A stretch of 64,000 nt of DNA from Intrasporangiaceae bacterium URHB0013 (GCA_000620545.1 JIBA01000013.1:434001-498000); one strand, 5' to 3'. Shown: positions 1-10,545, numbered from the stretch's first letter. Program-made: numbers and translations. Notes: generated by a model from the sequence alone, not told the origin.

Positions 1-39
1 CCGGCATACGCCCTCGGGGTCTCGGTGCAGCCGCTGCAG

Positions 40-1053
40 TCAGGCGAAGAACGGCAGCGCCACGTGCCAGATGGGATCCAGCGCGACGCCCACGAAGAGG
101 ATCGTCAGGTACGTGATCGAGAAGTGGAACAGGCGCATCGGCTTGAGGACGTCCTCGGCCGCACCCGCCCGCGCCTTGGCGAGGAGACGGTGCGCCTCGG
201 TGAGGAAGAGCGCCCCCGCCACGACGGCGGCCACGGTGTAGACCCAGCCGACCTGCTGGACGGGGATGAGCGCGAGCGACGTGAGCACCATCGCCCACGA
301 GTACACGACGACCTGCCGAGCGACCACGACGAAGCGCTCGACGACGGGCAGCATCGGCACGTGCGCCGCGGCGTAGTCGTCCTTGTAGCGCATCGAGAGC
401 GGCCAGTAGTGCGGAGGCGTCCAGAAGAAGATGACCAGGAAGAGGATGAGGGCCGACCAGCTGAGCGAGTCGGTGACGGCCGACCATCCGATGAGCACCG
501 GCATGCAGCCCGCCGCCCCTCCCCAGACGATGTTCTGGGCCGTGCGGCGCTTGAGCAGCAGGGTGTAGCCGAAGACGTAGAAGAGCAGGGCAGCCAGGGC
601 CAGCCCGGCGCTCAGCCAGTTGACGAGCAGGCCAAGCCAGACCGTCGACCCGACCGCGAGCGCGACACCGAAGACGAGGGCGCCGCGTGGGCTCACGGTG
701 CCCGTCACGAGCGGGCGTCGACTCGTCCGGTGCATCACCGCGTCGATGTCGCGGTCGATGTAGCAGTTGAGGGTGTTGGCGGCCCCCGCGGACAGGGTGC
801 CGCCGACGACGGTGGCGACGACGAGCCAGAGGTCGGGCACACCCTGCTCGGCGAGGAACATCACGGGGATCGTCGTGATGAGGAGCAGCTCGATGATCCG
901 CGGCTTCATCAGCGAGACGTACTGTCCGACGAGGAACTTCAGCCCACTGCCGTCCGGACCGTGCAGCGCCGAGAGGTCGGCGCGGGGGTCCACCGTTGTC
1001 ACTGAGATCCTCACCGCTGGTACGTCGCTCCGGCCCGATGGGTACGTGAGCAT
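40..1053 (-). CDS. ctaB: Protoheme IX farnesyltransferase (heme O synthase)
   Basis: UbiA-family integral membrane enzyme that attaches a farnesyl chain to protoheme, giving heme O for the terminal cytochrome oxidase. The 337-residue product shows the family signature [14 protein letters not shown] near residues 48-61 and the Asp-rich Mg-diphosphate motif [12 protein letters not shown] at about 93-104, within a series of hydrophobic helices. ATG 1053 lies 9 nt after a -10-like TAGACT (1063-1068), so the transcript may have only a 2-3 nt leader; an internal GTG about 14 codons in is an alternative start. It is divergent from tkt, a common actinobacterial arrangement. Length and motifs are normal for the family. 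Confidence 0.95.
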   Translation of the reverse strand: MLTYPSGRSDVPAVRISVTTVDPRADLSALHGPDGSGLKFLVGQYVSLMKPRIIELLLITTIPVMFLAEQGVPDLWLVVATVVGGTLSAGAANTLNCYIDRDIDAVMHRTSRRPLVTGTVSPRGALVFGVALAVGSTVWLGLLVNWLSAGLALAALLFYVFGYTLLLKRRTAQNIVWGGAAGCMPVLIGWSAVTDSLSWSALILFLVIFFWTPPHYWPLSMRYKDDYAAAHVPMLPVVERFVVVARQVVVYSWAMVLTSLALIPVQQVGWVYTVAAVVAGALFLTEAHRLLAKARAGAAEDVLKPMRLFHFSITYLTILFVGVALDPIWHVALPFFA

Positions 1054-1154
1054 TGCGTTCCAAGTCTAGACCGTCGCCGGCGACGGGCGGCACCGCACCT
1101 GCGGAGCGCCGTACCGACCCTCGGGCGAGGTGTCGTCGCTCACAGCGCGGGCAC

Positions 1155-1160
1155 TAGGCT
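1155..1160 (+). promoter_or_regulatory. Putative -10 element of the tkt operon
   Basis: TAGGCT fits the actinobacterial TANNNT -10 consensus, with TGTCGT (1131-1136) 18 nt upstream as a weak -35. A start near 1167 would give a leader of about 36 nt that carries the Shine-Dalgarno AAGGAG at 1188-1193. The 149-bp ctaB-tkt gap holds both divergent promoters. Confidence 0.5.
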
Positions 1161-1202
1161 CGTGGCGTACGAGATCCACCTTTGCTGAAGGAGACCCGTT
1201 CC

Positions 1203-3566
1203 GTGCCCACTGCTGCGTCCAGCACCGCCACGAAGGCGAAGAAGCCCACCCGATCCGGCGCCACGCGGACGGCCAAGACGAAGGGCTTGCTGGCACAGCG
1301 CGACCCGGGTCTGCCGCTGCCCGTGGCGAAGAAGGCCGGCTGGAGTGACCTCGACGTGCGCGCGGTCGACACGACGAGGCTGCTCGCCGCCGACGCCGTG
1401 CAGAAGGTCGGCAACGGCCACCCCGGCACCGCGATGTCGCTGGCCCCGCTCGCGTACCTGCTCTACCAGAACGTCATGACGCACGACCCGTCCGACCCTG
1501 CCTGGCTCGGCCGCGACCGGTTCGTGCTCTCCTGCGGGCACTCGAGCCTGACGCAGTACATCCAGCTCTACCTCAGCGGCTACGGCCTCTCGCTCGACGA
1601 CCTCAAGTCGCTGCGCACGTGGGGCTCGCTGACCCCCGGCCACCCCGAGGTCCACCACACCCCCGGCGTCGAGATCACGACCGGCCCGCTCGGGTCGGGC
1701 CTCGCGTCGGCCGTCGGCATGGCCATGGCCCAGCGTCGCCAGCGCGGCCTGTTCGACCCGGACGCCAAGCCCGGCACGAGCCCCTTCGACCACCACGTCT
1801 ACGTCATCGCCTCCGACGGCGACATGCAGGAGGGCGTCTCCCACGAGGCCTGCGCCCTCGCGGGCCACCAGGAGCTCGGCAACCTCACCGTCCTCTACGA
1901 CGCGAACCAGATCTCCATCGAGGACGACACGGACATCGCATTCAGCGAGGACGTCGCCGCGCGCTTCGAGGCGTACGGCTGGCACGTCGTCGAGGTCGAC
2001 TGGCGCAAGGACGCCGACGGCGCCAGCTACGTCGAGGACGTCGACGCCCTGCTCGCCGCGATCCGGTCCGGCGACAAGGTGTCCGACAAGCCGACCCTCG
2101 TCGTGCTCCACACGATCATCGCGTGGCCCGCGCCGACGAAGCAGAACACCGGCAAGTCCCACGGCTCGGCCCTCGGCGACAGCGAGGTCGGCGCCACCAA
2201 GGAGCTGCTCGGTTTCGATCCGAAGAAGGCCTTCGTCGTCGAGCCTGCCGTCCTCAAGCACGCCCGTGACGTCGTCAAGCGCGGCAAGGCCGCGCACCGC
2301 GAGTGGGACACCACGTACAAGTCATGGCGCAAGGCCAACCCGGACCGCGCGCGGCTGCTCGACCGCATCCTCGCCGGCGAGCCACCAACCGGACTGGCCA
2401 AGGCCCTGCCGAGCTTCCCGGCCGACGAGAAGGGCGTCGCGACCCGCGCCGCCTCAGGGAAGGTCCTCACGGCACTGGCCGACGTCATGCCCGAGCTCTG
2501 GGGCGGCTCCGCCGACCTCGCCGAGTCGAACAACACGACGATGGAGGGCCAGCCCTCCTTCATCCCGAGCTCGAAGCAGACGTCGACGTGGAAGGGCGGC
2601 CCCTTCGGTCGCACGCTGCACTTCGGCATCCGCGAGAACGGCATGGGCATGATCCTCAACGGGATCGCGCTCGAGGGCCTGACCCGCCCCTACGGCGGCA
2701 CGTTCCTCGTCTTCTCCGACTACATGCGCCCCGCCGTGCGTCTCGCCGCGATCCAGCAGGCGCCCGTCACGTACGTGTGGACGCACGACTCCATCGGCCT
2801 CGGCGAGGACGGCCCGACCCACCAGCCGATCGAGCACCTGGCCGCGCTGCGCGCCATCCCCGGCCTCGACGTGGTCCGTCCCGCTGACGCCAACGAGACC
2901 GCCGCCGCCTGGGCCCAGATCCTCACGAGCGCCGAGGGCCCGGCGGCGCTGTGCCTGACGCGCCAGCCCGTCCCGACCTGGGACCGGAAGAAGTACGGCA
3001 AGCTGAGCGGCGTCGCCAAGGGCGCCTACGTCCTCGTCGAGGAGTCGCGTGCCGGTGACCCCGACGTCGTCATCGTCGCCACCGGCTCCGAGGTGCAGCT
3101 CGCCGTCCAGGCCGCCGAACGCCTCGAGAAGTCGCGCATCGCCACGCGCGTCGTGTCGATGCCCTGCCGGGAATGGTTCGAGAAGCAGACCCGTTCCTAC
3201 CAGGACAAGGTGCTGCCGCCGGCAGTCCGGGCCCGCGTCAGCGTCGAGGCTGGCGTCTCGATGGGGTGGCACGACATCGTCGGTGACGCCGGGCGGGTCG
3301 TCAGCATCGAGCACTTCGGCGCCTCCGCAGACCAGGCCACCCTGTTCCGTGAGTTCGGCTTCACCGCCGACGCCGTCGTGAAGGCGGCCAAGGAGTCCCT
3401 CAAGGCGGCCAAGGGCTCGGCCCGCACGGCCCCCGGGGTCACCGAGACCAACCCGGCCCGCGCCGCACAGAGCGCGTCCACCGACGTCATGGGGGGCGAC
3501 GCGAAGACCGGCAGCGGCAACGCCGCCGGTGCGGCAGCCGCATCCGCAACGAGCAAGGGGAAGTGA
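1203..3566 (+). CDS. tkt: Transketolase
   Basis: Thiamine-diphosphate enzyme moving two-carbon units between sugar phosphates in the non-oxidative pentose phosphate pathway. The GTG start at 1203 is chosen because AAGGAG sits 9 nt upstream; it gives 787 residues. Visible motifs are [10 protein letters not shown] (about residue 70), the ThDP motif SDGDMQEG (about 203) and RENGMG in the pyrimidine domain. Both ends are longer than usual for about 700-residue transketolases: the first 45 residues are Ala/Thr/Lys-rich and the last 50 are a low-complexity Ala/Gly/Ser tail. First gene of an operon with tal, pgi, zwf, opcA and pgl. Confidence 0.97.
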   Translation: MPTAASSTATKAKKPTRSGATRTAKTKGLLAQRDPGLPLPVAKKAGWSDLDVRAVDTTRLLAADAVQKVGNGHPGTAMSLAPLAYLLYQNVMTHDPSDPAWLGRDRFVLSCGHSSLTQYIQLYLSGYGLSLDDLKSLRTWGSLTPGHPEVHHTPGVEITTGPLGSGLASAVGMAMAQRRQRGLFDPDAKPGTSPFDHHVYVIASDGDMQEGVSHEACALAGHQELGNLTVLYDANQISIEDDTDIAFSEDVAARFEAYGWHVVEVDWRKDADGASYVEDVDALLAAIRSGDKVSDKPTLVVLHTIIAWPAPTKQNTGKSHGSALGDSEVGATKELLGFDPKKAFVVEPAVLKHARDVVKRGKAAHREWDTTYKSWRKANPDRARLLDRILAGEPPTGLAKALPSFPADEKGVATRAASGKVLTALADVMPELWGGSADLAESNNTTMEGQPSFIPSSKQTSTWKGGPFGRTLHFGIRENGMGMILNGIALEGLTRPYGGTFLVFSDYMRPAVRLAAIQQAPVTYVWTHDSIGLGEDGPTHQPIEHLAALRAIPGLDVVRPADANETAAAWAQILTSAEGPAALCLTRQPVPTWDRKKYGKLSGVAKGAYVLVEESRAGDPDVVIVATGSEVQLAVQAAERLEKSRIATRVVSMPCREWFEKQTRSYQDKVLPPAVRARVSVEAGVSMGWHDIVGDAGRVVSIEHFGASADQATLFREFGFTADAVVKAAKESLKAAKGSARTAPGVTETNPARAAQSASTDVMGGDAKTGSGNAAGAAAASATSKGK

Positions 3567-3571
3567 CCAGC

Positions 3572-4684
3572 ATGACCAACCCGAACACCCAGGCACTGTC
3601 CGAGGCAGGCGTCTCCATCTGGCTCGACGACCTGTCCCGCGAGCTCATCGAGACGGGCAAGATCAGCGAGCTGATCGAGGAGCGCAACGTCGTCGGGATG
3701 ACGTCCAACCCGTCGATCTTCCAGGCAGCCCTCTCGAAGGGCGAGCGTTACAACGACGACCTCGCCACCCTGACCAAGGACGGCAAGGACGTCGAGGACG
3801 TCGTCTTCGAGCTGACCACCTCCGACGTGCGGGCCGCCTGCGACCTCTTCCTCCCGCTCTACGAGTCGACCGGGGGCGTCGACGGCCGCGTGTCCATCGA
3901 GGTCGACCCGCGCCTCGCCCACGACACCGACGCCACCGTCGCGCAGGCCAAGCAGCTTCATGCCGCCGTGGACCGCCCGAACGTGCACATCAAGATCCCC
4001 GCCACGAAGGCGGGCCTCCCGGCCATCACCGCCACGATCGCCGAAGGCATCAGCGTCAACGTGACCTTGATCTTCTCCCTCGAGCGCTACCGCGCCGTCA
4101 TGAACGCCTACCTCGAGGGCCTCGAGAAGGCGCACGCGAACGGGCACGACCTGGCCAAGATCCACTCCGTGGCCTCGTTCTTCGTCTCCCGCGTCGACAC
4201 CGAGATCGACAAGCGCCTCGACGCGATCGGCACCGACGAGGCCCGGGCCCTCAAGGGCAAGGCCGGCCTGGCCAACGCACGCCTCGCGTACCAGGCGTTC
4301 GAGGAGGTCTTCTCGACGCCGCGCTGGGGCTCGCTCGCCGAGGCGGGCGCGAACGTCCAGCGTCCGCTGTGGGCCTCCACCGGCGTCAAGGACCCGGCCT
4401 ACCCCGACACCATGTACGTCGACGAGCTCGTCGCGGCGAACGTCGTCAACACGATGCCCGGCAAGACGCTCGAGGCGACGGCCGATCACGGCGACATCCA
4501 CGGCGACACGGTGACGGGCGCCTACGAGCTGGCCGGCAACGTCCTCGACGAGCTCGAGCGCGTCGGCGTCTCCTACACCGAGGTCGTCGACCTGCTGGAG
4601 ACCGAGGGCGTCGAGAAGTTCGAGAAGGCGTGGGGCGAGCTGCTGGACGGCGTCACGGCGGAGATGGAGAAGGTGACGGCATGA
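3572..4684 (+). CDS. tal: Transaldolase
   Basis: Transfers dihydroxyacetone units in the non-oxidative pentose phosphate pathway. 370 residues from ATG 3572. The Schiff-base lysine is in [10 protein letters not shown] near residue 140, and the N-terminal block [10 protein letters not shown] is typical of the long actinobacterial transaldolases. ATG 3572 is preferred over GTG 3563 because the Shine-Dalgarno AAGGGGAAG (3555-3563) would overlap the GTG. It begins 5 nt after the tkt stop and its own stop overlaps the pgi start by 4 nt (ATGA), so translation of the series is probably coupled. Confidence 0.97.
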   Translation: MTNPNTQALSEAGVSIWLDDLSRELIETGKISELIEERNVVGMTSNPSIFQAALSKGERYNDDLATLTKDGKDVEDVVFELTTSDVRAACDLFLPLYESTGGVDGRVSIEVDPRLAHDTDATVAQAKQLHAAVDRPNVHIKIPATKAGLPAITATIAEGISVNVTLIFSLERYRAVMNAYLEGLEKAHANGHDLAKIHSVASFFVSRVDTEIDKRLDAIGTDEARALKGKAGLANARLAYQAFEEVFSTPRWGSLAEAGANVQRPLWASTGVKDPAYPDTMYVDELVAANVVNTMPGKTLEATADHGDIHGDTVTGAYELAGNVLDELERVGVSYTEVVDLLETEGVEKFEKAWGELLDGVTAEMEKVTA

Positions 4685-6318
4685 GCTCGCTGTCCGTCAG
4701 CGCATCGGGAGCAGCGGCGGACGCGATCGGGAGGCACGTGCCGGCCCTCGTCGACGACTCCGTCGCCAGCCGGCTCTTCTCCCAGGACGCCACGCTGTGG
4801 GGACCCGACGCGGAGTCCGAGTCGAGGATCCGCCTCTCGTGGGTGGACCTCCCCCGCTCGTCACGGCCGCTCGTCGGTGAGATCGCCGCCCTGCGCGCGT
4901 CGTTCGCCGAGGAAGGACTGGACCACGTCGTGCTCTGTGGCATGGGCGGCTCCTCGCTCGCGCCGGAAGTCATCTGCGCGACGGCCGGCAGGCCCCTCGT
5001 CGTGCTCGACTCGTCCGACCCCGACTACGTCCGGCGCGCCCTCGGCGACGACCTCGAGCACACGGTCCTCGTCGTCTCGAGCAAGTCCGGCTCCACGGTC
5101 GAGACGGACTCGCAGCGCCGTGCCTACGAGCAGGCGTTTCGCGACGCGGGGATCGACCCGGCGTCGCGCATCGTCGTCGTCACCGACCCGGGAAGCCCGC
5201 TCGACCAGGAGTCGCGCGGCAAGGGCTACCGCGTCGTCAACGCCGACCCGAACGTGGGCGGCCGCTACTCGGCGCTGACGGCGTTCGGCCTCGTGCCCAG
5301 CGGCCTCGCGGGAGTCGACGTCGAGGCGCTGCTCGACGAGGCCGAGTCGGTGGCAGACCTCCTCGCGGCCGACGACGACGCCAACCCGGGCCTGCGCCTG
5401 GGGGCCGCCATGGGTGGCACCGACCCGCTTCGCGACAAGCTCGTCCTCGTCGACGACGGATCCGGCATCGTCGGGTTCGCCGACTGGGCCGAGCAGCTCA
5501 TCGCCGAGTCCACCGGCAAGGGCGGCACGGGTGTGCTGCCCGTCGTCGCCGGCGGCGACGACGACCCCGAGGTGAAGTGGCCCGCCGACGACGTGACCGT
5601 CGCTCGTCTCGTCGCCGCCGACGCGGAGTTCGAACCGGCTGACGGTACCGCCTCGGAGGTACGCGTGGGCGGCGCCCTCGGTGCGCAGCTGCTCCTGTGG
5701 GAGGTGGCGACGGCCGTCGCCGGCCGGTTGCTCGGCATCAACCCGTTCGACCAGCCCGACGTCGAGAGCGCCAAGAAGGCGGCTCGGGCGCTGCTCGACC
5801 AGGGCACGGGCGCGAGCGAGGACCCGGCTGCCACGGACGGCGTCATCGAGATCCGGTCCCTCGGCGGGTCCGGCGACTGGCTGGGCGGCGCCCAGACGGT
5901 GCCTGCTGCCCTGGATGCGCTCTTCGCACAGCTCGACCCGCGCGGCTACGTCGCCGTCATGGCCTATCTCGACCGGCTCGCCGACGCCGACCTCGCCGAG
6001 TGCCGGGTGCCGCTGGCCCTGCGCACGGAGCGCCCGGTCACGTTCGGCTGGGGCCCGCGCTTCCTCCACTCGACCGGGCAGTTCCACAAGGGCGGCCCGG
6101 CCGTCGGTGTCTACCTCCAGGTGACGACGGCCCCGAAGGAGGACCTGTCCATCCCGGGCAGGGCGTTCACCTTCGGCGACTTCATCGCCTCGCAGGCCGG
6201 CGGCGACGCCGCGGTGCTGGCTGACCACGGTCGTCCGGTCCTGCAGCTGCACCTGACCGATCACGACGCCGGGCTCGCCCAGCTGCGTGAAGTGCTCGTC
6301 GCGGGGATTCCTGCATGA
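4681..6318 (+). CDS. pgi: Glucose-6-phosphate isomerase
   Basis: Interconverts glucose-6-phosphate and fructose-6-phosphate, linking glycolysis with the pentose phosphate branch. 545 residues from ATG 4681, which overlaps the tal stop. Sugar-isomerase (SIS) motifs are visible: the glycine-rich [13 protein letters not shown] near residue 85, the phosphate-binding [12 protein letters not shown] near 135, and [11 protein letters not shown] near 195. It belongs to the divergent actinobacterial pgi type found inside tkt-zwf operons rather than the classical E. coli type; that assignment rests on context and motif spacing. The stop overlaps zwf by 4 nt. Confidence 0.93.
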   Translation: MSSLSVSASGAAADAIGRHVPALVDDSVASRLFSQDATLWGPDAESESRIRLSWVDLPRSSRPLVGEIAALRASFAEEGLDHVVLCGMGGSSLAPEVICATAGRPLVVLDSSDPDYVRRALGDDLEHTVLVVSSKSGSTVETDSQRRAYEQAFRDAGIDPASRIVVVTDPGSPLDQESRGKGYRVVNADPNVGGRYSALTAFGLVPSGLAGVDVEALLDEAESVADLLAADDDANPGLRLGAAMGGTDPLRDKLVLVDDGSGIVGFADWAEQLIAESTGKGGTGVLPVVAGGDDDPEVKWPADDVTVARLVAADAEFEPADGTASEVRVGGALGAQLLLWEVATAVAGRLLGINPFDQPDVESAKKAARALLDQGTGASEDPAATDGVIEIRSLGGSGDWLGGAQTVPAALDALFAQLDPRGYVAVMAYLDRLADADLAECRVPLALRTERPVTFGWGPRFLHSTGQFHKGGPAVGVYLQVTTAPKEDLSIPGRAFTFGDFIASQAGGDAAVLADHGRPVLQLHLTDHDAGLAQLREVLVAGIPA

Positions 6319-7856
6319 GTCCGGCGCGCATCGCCCACGGGCACAACCCGCTGCGCACCGCCGAGGACAAGCGCCTCCCCCGTATCGCCGGACCGTGTGG
6401 TCTCGTGCTGTTCGGGGTGACCGGTGACCTGGCTCGCAAGAAGCTCATGCCGGCGATCTACGACCTCGCCAACCGCGGGCTGCTGCCACCGGGCTTCTCG
6501 CTCGTCGGCTTCGCCCGTCGTGACTGGGCGGCCCAGGACTTCGGCCAGGTCGTCCACGACGCCGTGAAGCAGCACGCGCGCACGCCCTTCAGCGAAGACG
6601 TGTGGCGCAACCTCTCCGAGGGCTTCCGCTTCGTGCCCGGCACGTTCGACGACCCTGCCGCGTTCGACCTCCTCGCCAGGACGGTCAGCGACCTCGACCG
6701 CGACCGCGGAACCGGGGGCAACCACGCGTTCTACCTCTCCATCCCGCCCGGCTTCTTCGCCACCGTGTGCGAGCAGCTCGAGCGGTGCGGCCTGACGACC
6801 GCCGAGGGCGACAGCTGGCGCCGGGTCATCATCGAGAAGCCCTTCGGCCACGACCTCAGGAGCGCGCAGGAGCTCAACGAGATCGTCGAGGGCGTCTTCC
6901 CGCCCGACTCGGTGTTCCGGATAGACCACTACCTCGGCAAGGAGACGGTCCAGAACCTCCTCGCCCTGCGCTTCGCCAACCAGCTCTTCGAGCCGGTCTG
7001 GAACGCCAACTACGTCGACCACGTGCAGATCACGATGGCCGAGGACATCGGCATCGCGGGCCGCGCCGGCTACTACGACGGCATCGGCGCGGCGCGCGAC
7101 GTCATCCAGAACCACCTGCTCCAGCTCCTCGCGCTCACCGCGATGGAGGAGCCGGTCTCCTTCGACGCCAAGGACCTTCGCGCCGAGAAGGAGAAGGTGC
7201 TCTCGGCGGTCCGCCTCCCCGCTGACCTCGACAAGGGCGCCGCACGCGGGCAGTACGCCGGTGGCTGGCAAGGCGCCGAGGAGGTCGTGGGCTATCTCCA
7301 GGAGGACGGCGTCGACCCGACGTCGGTCACCGAGACCTTCGCTGCGGTGACCCTCGAGGTCGACACGCGGCGCTGGGCAGGCGTCCCCTTCTACCTGCGC
7401 ACCGGCAAGAGGCTCGGCAAGCGCGTCACCGAGATCGCGGTCGTCTTCAAGCGGGCGCCACACCTGCCCTTCGAGCACACCGCGACGGAGGAGCTGGGCC
7501 AGAACGCCATCGTGATCCGCGTGCAGCCCGACGAGGGCGTCACCATCCGCTTCGGCTCCAAGGTCCCGGGCGCGCAGATGGAGGTCCGCGACGTCACGAT
7601 GGACTTCGGCTACGGATCGTCCTTCACCGAGGCCTCGCCCGAGGCCTACGAACGCCTCATCCTCGACGTGCTGCTCGGCGACCCCCCGCTCTTCCCCCGG
7701 CACGAGGAGGTCGAGTCGTCCTGGCGGATCCTCGACCCGCTCATGAAGCACTGGGCCAAGTCGGGCAAGCCCGAGCAGTACCCCGCGGGAACATGGGGCC
7801 CGCCCTCGGCCGACAAGATGCTCGAACGCGACGGACGTACGTGGAGGATGCCGTGA
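6315..7856 (+). CDS. zwf: Glucose-6-phosphate 1-dehydrogenase
   Basis: First oxidative step of the pentose phosphate pathway, producing 6-phosphogluconolactone and NADPH. 513 residues, a normal length. The dinucleotide-binding motif LFGVTGDLARKKLMP starts near residue 33 and the substrate-binding signature RIDHYLGKE, containing the catalytic region, is near residue 204. ATG 6315 overlaps the pgi stop by 4 nt, and the zwf stop overlaps the opcA GTG by 4 nt. Co-transcription with opcA fits the known need of actinobacterial G6PDH for the OpcA partner. Confidence 0.98.
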   Translation: MSPARIAHGHNPLRTAEDKRLPRIAGPCGLVLFGVTGDLARKKLMPAIYDLANRGLLPPGFSLVGFARRDWAAQDFGQVVHDAVKQHARTPFSEDVWRNLSEGFRFVPGTFDDPAAFDLLARTVSDLDRDRGTGGNHAFYLSIPPGFFATVCEQLERCGLTTAEGDSWRRVIIEKPFGHDLRSAQELNEIVEGVFPPDSVFRIDHYLGKETVQNLLALRFANQLFEPVWNANYVDHVQITMAEDIGIAGRAGYYDGIGAARDVIQNHLLQLLALTAMEEPVSFDAKDLRAEKEKVLSAVRLPADLDKGAARGQYAGGWQGAEEVVGYLQEDGVDPTSVTETFAAVTLEVDTRRWAGVPFYLRTGKRLGKRVTEIAVVFKRAPHLPFEHTATEELGQNAIVIRVQPDEGVTIRFGSKVPGAQMEVRDVTMDFGYGSSFTEASPEAYERLILDVLLGDPPLFPRHEEVESSWRILDPLMKHWAKSGKPEQYPAGTWGPPSADKMLERDGRTWRMP

Positions 7857-9316
7857 TCCGCGACCTGACCGACACGACGACCACGGGCATCAGCAAGACG
7901 TTGGTGCGCCTGCGCAACGAGGTCGGCGCCATGGCGCTCGGCCGCGTGCTGACGCTGGTCGTCATCGTCGAGGACACCGATGCCGGCAACGCCATCGAGA
8001 TCGCCAACCAGGCGAGCCGCCAGCACCCCTGCCGCATCGTCGTCGTCATCGCCGGCGACCGCCGCGGCAAGAACCGTCTCGACGCCCAGATCCGCCTCGG
8101 CGGCGACGCCGGCGCGAGCGAGATCGTCGTGCTGCGGCTCTACGGCACGCTGGCCAACCACGGTCCGAGCGTCGTGGTGCCGCTGCTGCTGCCCGACTCC
8201 CCGATCGTGGCCTGGTGGCCGGGTGAGGCACCGGCAGACGTCGCCAAGGATCCCATCGGTGCGATGGCACAACGCCGGATCACCGATGCGGCCGAGCACC
8301 GCAACCCGCGGCTCATGCTCAAGAAGCGAGCGGCGAGCTACGCCCCGGGTGACACCGACCTGGCGTGGACCCGCCTCACGCGCTGGCGCGGCCTGCTCGC
8401 GGCGGCGCTCGACCAGCCGCCGTACGAGCCCATCACCGGTGCCGTCGTCAGCGGCGCGCCCGACTCCCCGTCATCCGACCTGCTGGCCGCCTGGCTCTCC
8501 CGTCGGCTGCGGGTCCCCGTTCACCGCGTCTCCACGCCGCGCGGGTCGGGCATCAGCTCGGTGCGGCTCGAACGCAAGAGCGGACCCATCGACCTCGTGC
8601 GGCCCGGCGACGTCGTCGCGACGCTCTCGCAGACGGGCCAGCCCGACCGACGGATCAGCCTCCCCCGACGCGAGGTGCCCGAGTGCCTCGCCGACGAGCT
8701 GCGACGGCTCGACCCCGACGACGCCTACGAGGACGCGCTGCTGCACGGTCTCGGCGCTCTCCAGCCGGTGCGCCTCACGGCGGCCGCCGCCGCCAAGGCG
8801 GGCAAGGCCCCTGATCCCGCCGAGTCGCGGCGCCTCGCGGCCCGCCTCGGTCGGGACGAGTCGGCGCAGGAAGCCAGCGCGATGATCACGGCGCCCCCGG
8901 CACCCGAGCACGCCGAGACCGCTGACGTGCACGCGGCGACGGTGCGCAAGCTCGCCGGCAAGCGCACGCCCCGCGAGAAGCAGGCCGCCCAGGACCGGCG
9001 GAAGGCGGACGCCGGCACGTCGGCGGCCGAGGGCGGGTCATCGACCACGGACACGGCATCTGCCGAGCGCGCCCCGACCCGGAAGCCGTCCGCGAGCACG
9101 CGGGCGACGACCAAGCGGGCCACGACCAAGCGGGCCACGACCAAGGCGGCCGGCTCGACGTCGGCGACGAAGGGCGGCGCGAAGTCGGCGGCGAAGAAGA
9201 CCACGGCTCGGGCGACGGCAGGGACCCGCAAGGCGACGGCGAAGAAGGCGACGGCAACGAAGGCCCCCGCGACGAAGGGGACTGCGAAAGCTGCGACCGG
9301 GACCGCGGCCTCGTGA
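7853..9316 (+). CDS. opcA: Glucose-6-phosphate dehydrogenase assembly protein OpcA with a long basic tail
   Basis: OpcA allosterically supports G6PDH assembly and activity. GTG 7853 overlaps the zwf stop (GTGA) and gives 487 residues. The first ~300 residues look like a complete OpcA: the GAMALGRVLTLVV start, WWPGEAP near residue 121, and the VRLERKSGP region. The remaining ~185 residues are an extension that becomes Lys/Ala/Thr-rich, with three exact-type TTKRA units and repeated KKATA-like blocks resembling histone H1 or HU tails. Ordinary OpcA proteins are about 300 residues, so the tail is the unusual part. Its function is unknown; nucleic-acid binding is a guess from charge. Confidence 0.9.
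   Translation: MIRDLTDTTTTGISKTLVRLRNEVGAMALGRVLTLVVIVEDTDAGNAIEIANQASRQHPCRIVVVIAGDRRGKNRLDAQIRLGGDAGASEIVVLRLYGTLANHGPSVVVPLLLPDSPIVAWWPGEAPADVAKDPIGAMAQRRITDAAEHRNPRLMLKKRAASYAPGDTDLAWTRLTRWRGLLAAALDQPPYEPITGAVVSGAPDSPSSDLLAAWLSRRLRVPVHRVSTPRGSGISSVRLERKSGPIDLVRPGDVVATLSQTGQPDRRISLPRREVPECLADELRRLDPDDAYEDALLHGLGALQPVRLTAAAAAKAGKAPDPAESRRLAARLGRDESAQEASAMITAPPAPEHAETADVHAATVRKLAGKRTPREKQAAQDRRKADAGTSAAEGGSSTTDTASAERAPTRKPSASTRATTKRATTKRATTKAAGSTSATKGGAKSAAKKTTARATAGTRKATAKKATATKAPATKGTAKAATGTAAS
9101..9145 (+). repeat. 15-bp tandem repeat inside opcA
   Basis: Three in-frame copies of CGGGC(G/C)ACGACCAAG at 9101-9115, 9116-9130 and 9131-9145 encode successive five-residue (R-A-T-T-K) units in the basic OpcA tail. 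The near-identity at DNA level suggests recent slippage growth. Confidence 0.85.
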
Positions 9317-10047
9317 CCCCCCAGCCGCGGGTCGTCGTCCACCCGGACAAGCAGGCACTGGCCGATGCCGCTGCCGCCCGGCTCGTCACGGCGGTCATCG
9401 ACGCCCAGACCCGCAACCCCGAGGCCCAGGTGGCGCTGACCGGCGGGTCGATGGGCTCGGCGATCATCGCGTCCGTCCTGACGACACCGGGCCGCTCGGC
9501 CATCGACTGGTCGCGGGTGCGGGTCTGGTGGGGTGACGAGCGCTACCTGCCGGCCGGTGACCCGGAGCGCAACGACACCCAGAACGACGAGGCCGGCCTC
9601 GCTGCCCTGGGACTCGACCCGGCGAAGGTGCACCGGGTGGCCGGACCCGACGCCTCGGAGAGCGCCGAGGCCAGCGCGGAGGCCTACAGCCAGACCATCC
9701 GCGAGCACGGCCAGGGCGCCTGGGACGTCGTGCTCTTCGGCGTCGGCCCGGACGGTCACGTCGCCTCGCTCTTCCCGCACCACCCGGCCCAGCGACTCAC
9801 GGACGCCATCACCGTCGCCGTGCACGACTCCCCCAAGCCGCCACCGGACCGCGTGAGCCTGACGTTCGAGTGCTTCGAGCGCTCGCGCGAGGTCTGGTTC
9901 CTCGTCGCCGGCGCCGACAAGGCCGAGGCGGTCCGCACCGCCCTGGCACCGGGTGCGGACCGCTGGGACGTCCCGGCGGCTGCTCCCCGAGGCACCGACG
10001 CCACTCTGTGGCTCCTCGACGCGGACGCGGCCTCAGCTCTCCACTGA
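9313..10047 (+). CDS. pgl: 6-phosphogluconolactonase
   Basis: Hydrolyses 6-phosphogluconolactone from Zwf. 244 residues from GTG 9313, which overlaps the opcA stop by 4 nt. It has the NagB/glucosamine-6-phosphate isomerase-like fold of the DevB/Pgl family: ALTGGSMGSAI near residue 36, WWGDERYLP near 74 and FGVGPDGHVASLFP near 143. Last gene of the pentose phosphate operon, followed by a strong hairpin. Confidence 0.95.
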   Translation: MTPQPRVVVHPDKQALADAAAARLVTAVIDAQTRNPEAQVALTGGSMGSAIIASVLTTPGRSAIDWSRVRVWWGDERYLPAGDPERNDTQNDEAGLAALGLDPAKVHRVAGPDASESAEASAEAYSQTIREHGQGAWDVVLFGVGPDGHVASLFPHHPAQRLTDAITVAVHDSPKPPPDRVSLTFECFERSREVWFLVAGADKAEAVRTALAPGADRWDVPAAAPRGTDATLWLLDADAASALH

Positions 10048-10110
10048 CGCACGCTGCGGTGAGTCGACCCGTCGCCGGACGGCATGTGGCGAGCGGACGG
10101 CACAGGACAC

Positions 10111-10145
10111 GACGAAGGGCCCGGAGGATTTCCGGGCCCTTCGTC
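10111..10145. terminator. Bidirectional terminator between pgl and rbpA
   Basis: A perfect 15-bp stem (10111-10125 with 10131-10145) and a 5-nt loop lie between the convergent pgl and rbpA genes. There is no long T run, which is common in actinobacteria; the symmetric position suggests it ends transcription from both sides. Confidence 0.85.
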
Positions 10146-10182
10146 ATCGGGTCACCGCGCCAGGCGGTGGCGACCCGTCAGG

Positions 10183-10533
10183 TCACTGGATGAGTCCGCG
10201 CTCGCGGAGGGTGCTGAGCGCCTCGTCGAGGATCGCGGCGCCGTCGGCGTCGCTGCGACGCTCCTTCACGTAGGCGAGGTGCGTCTTGTAGGGCTCGACC
10301 TTCGGCGGGGACGGAGGGTTGTCCTTGTCCTGACCGGCCGGGAAGCCGCAGCGCGGGCAGTCCCAGGTCTCGGGCAGCACCATGCCGGGCTCCTCGGCGA
10401 AGCTCGGACGGGTCTCGTGCCCGTTGGAGCACCAGTAGGAGATGTGGACGCGAGGAGCGGCGTCGCCGCGCTCGGCCTCACCCATGGGGCCGGCGCCGAC
10501 CCTGCTTCCACGAATGGCGTTGCCGCTGGCCAT
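10183..10533 (-). CDS. rbpA: RNA polymerase-binding protein RbpA
   Basis: Actinobacteria-specific transcription factor that binds RNA polymerase and the housekeeping sigma factor and stabilises the open complex. 116 residues, the usual length. The N-terminal tail GNAIRGSRVGAGPMGE and the Cys clusters YWCSNGHE and WDCPRCGFP are diagnostic. ATG 10533 has a GAGAGGA Shine-Dalgarno and starts 12 nt after the secG stop, so it is probably in the gap-pgk-tpiA-secG transcript, as in many actinobacteria. Confidence 0.97.
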   Translation of the reverse strand: MASGNAIRGSRVGAGPMGEAERGDAAPRVHISYWCSNGHETRPSFAEEPGMVLPETWDCPRCGFPAGQDKDNPPSPPKVEPYKTHLAYVKERRSDADGAAILDEALSTLRERGLIQ

Positions 10534-10545
10534 GTGTCCGTCCTC

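Noticed and set aside
3529-4680. Long open frame upstream of pgi continuing into it, in another frame of tal
   Set aside because: It overlaps the whole transaldolase gene, is rich in Arg/His/Gln as expected from an off-frame reading, and pgi has a proper ATG with an ATGA overlap at 4681.
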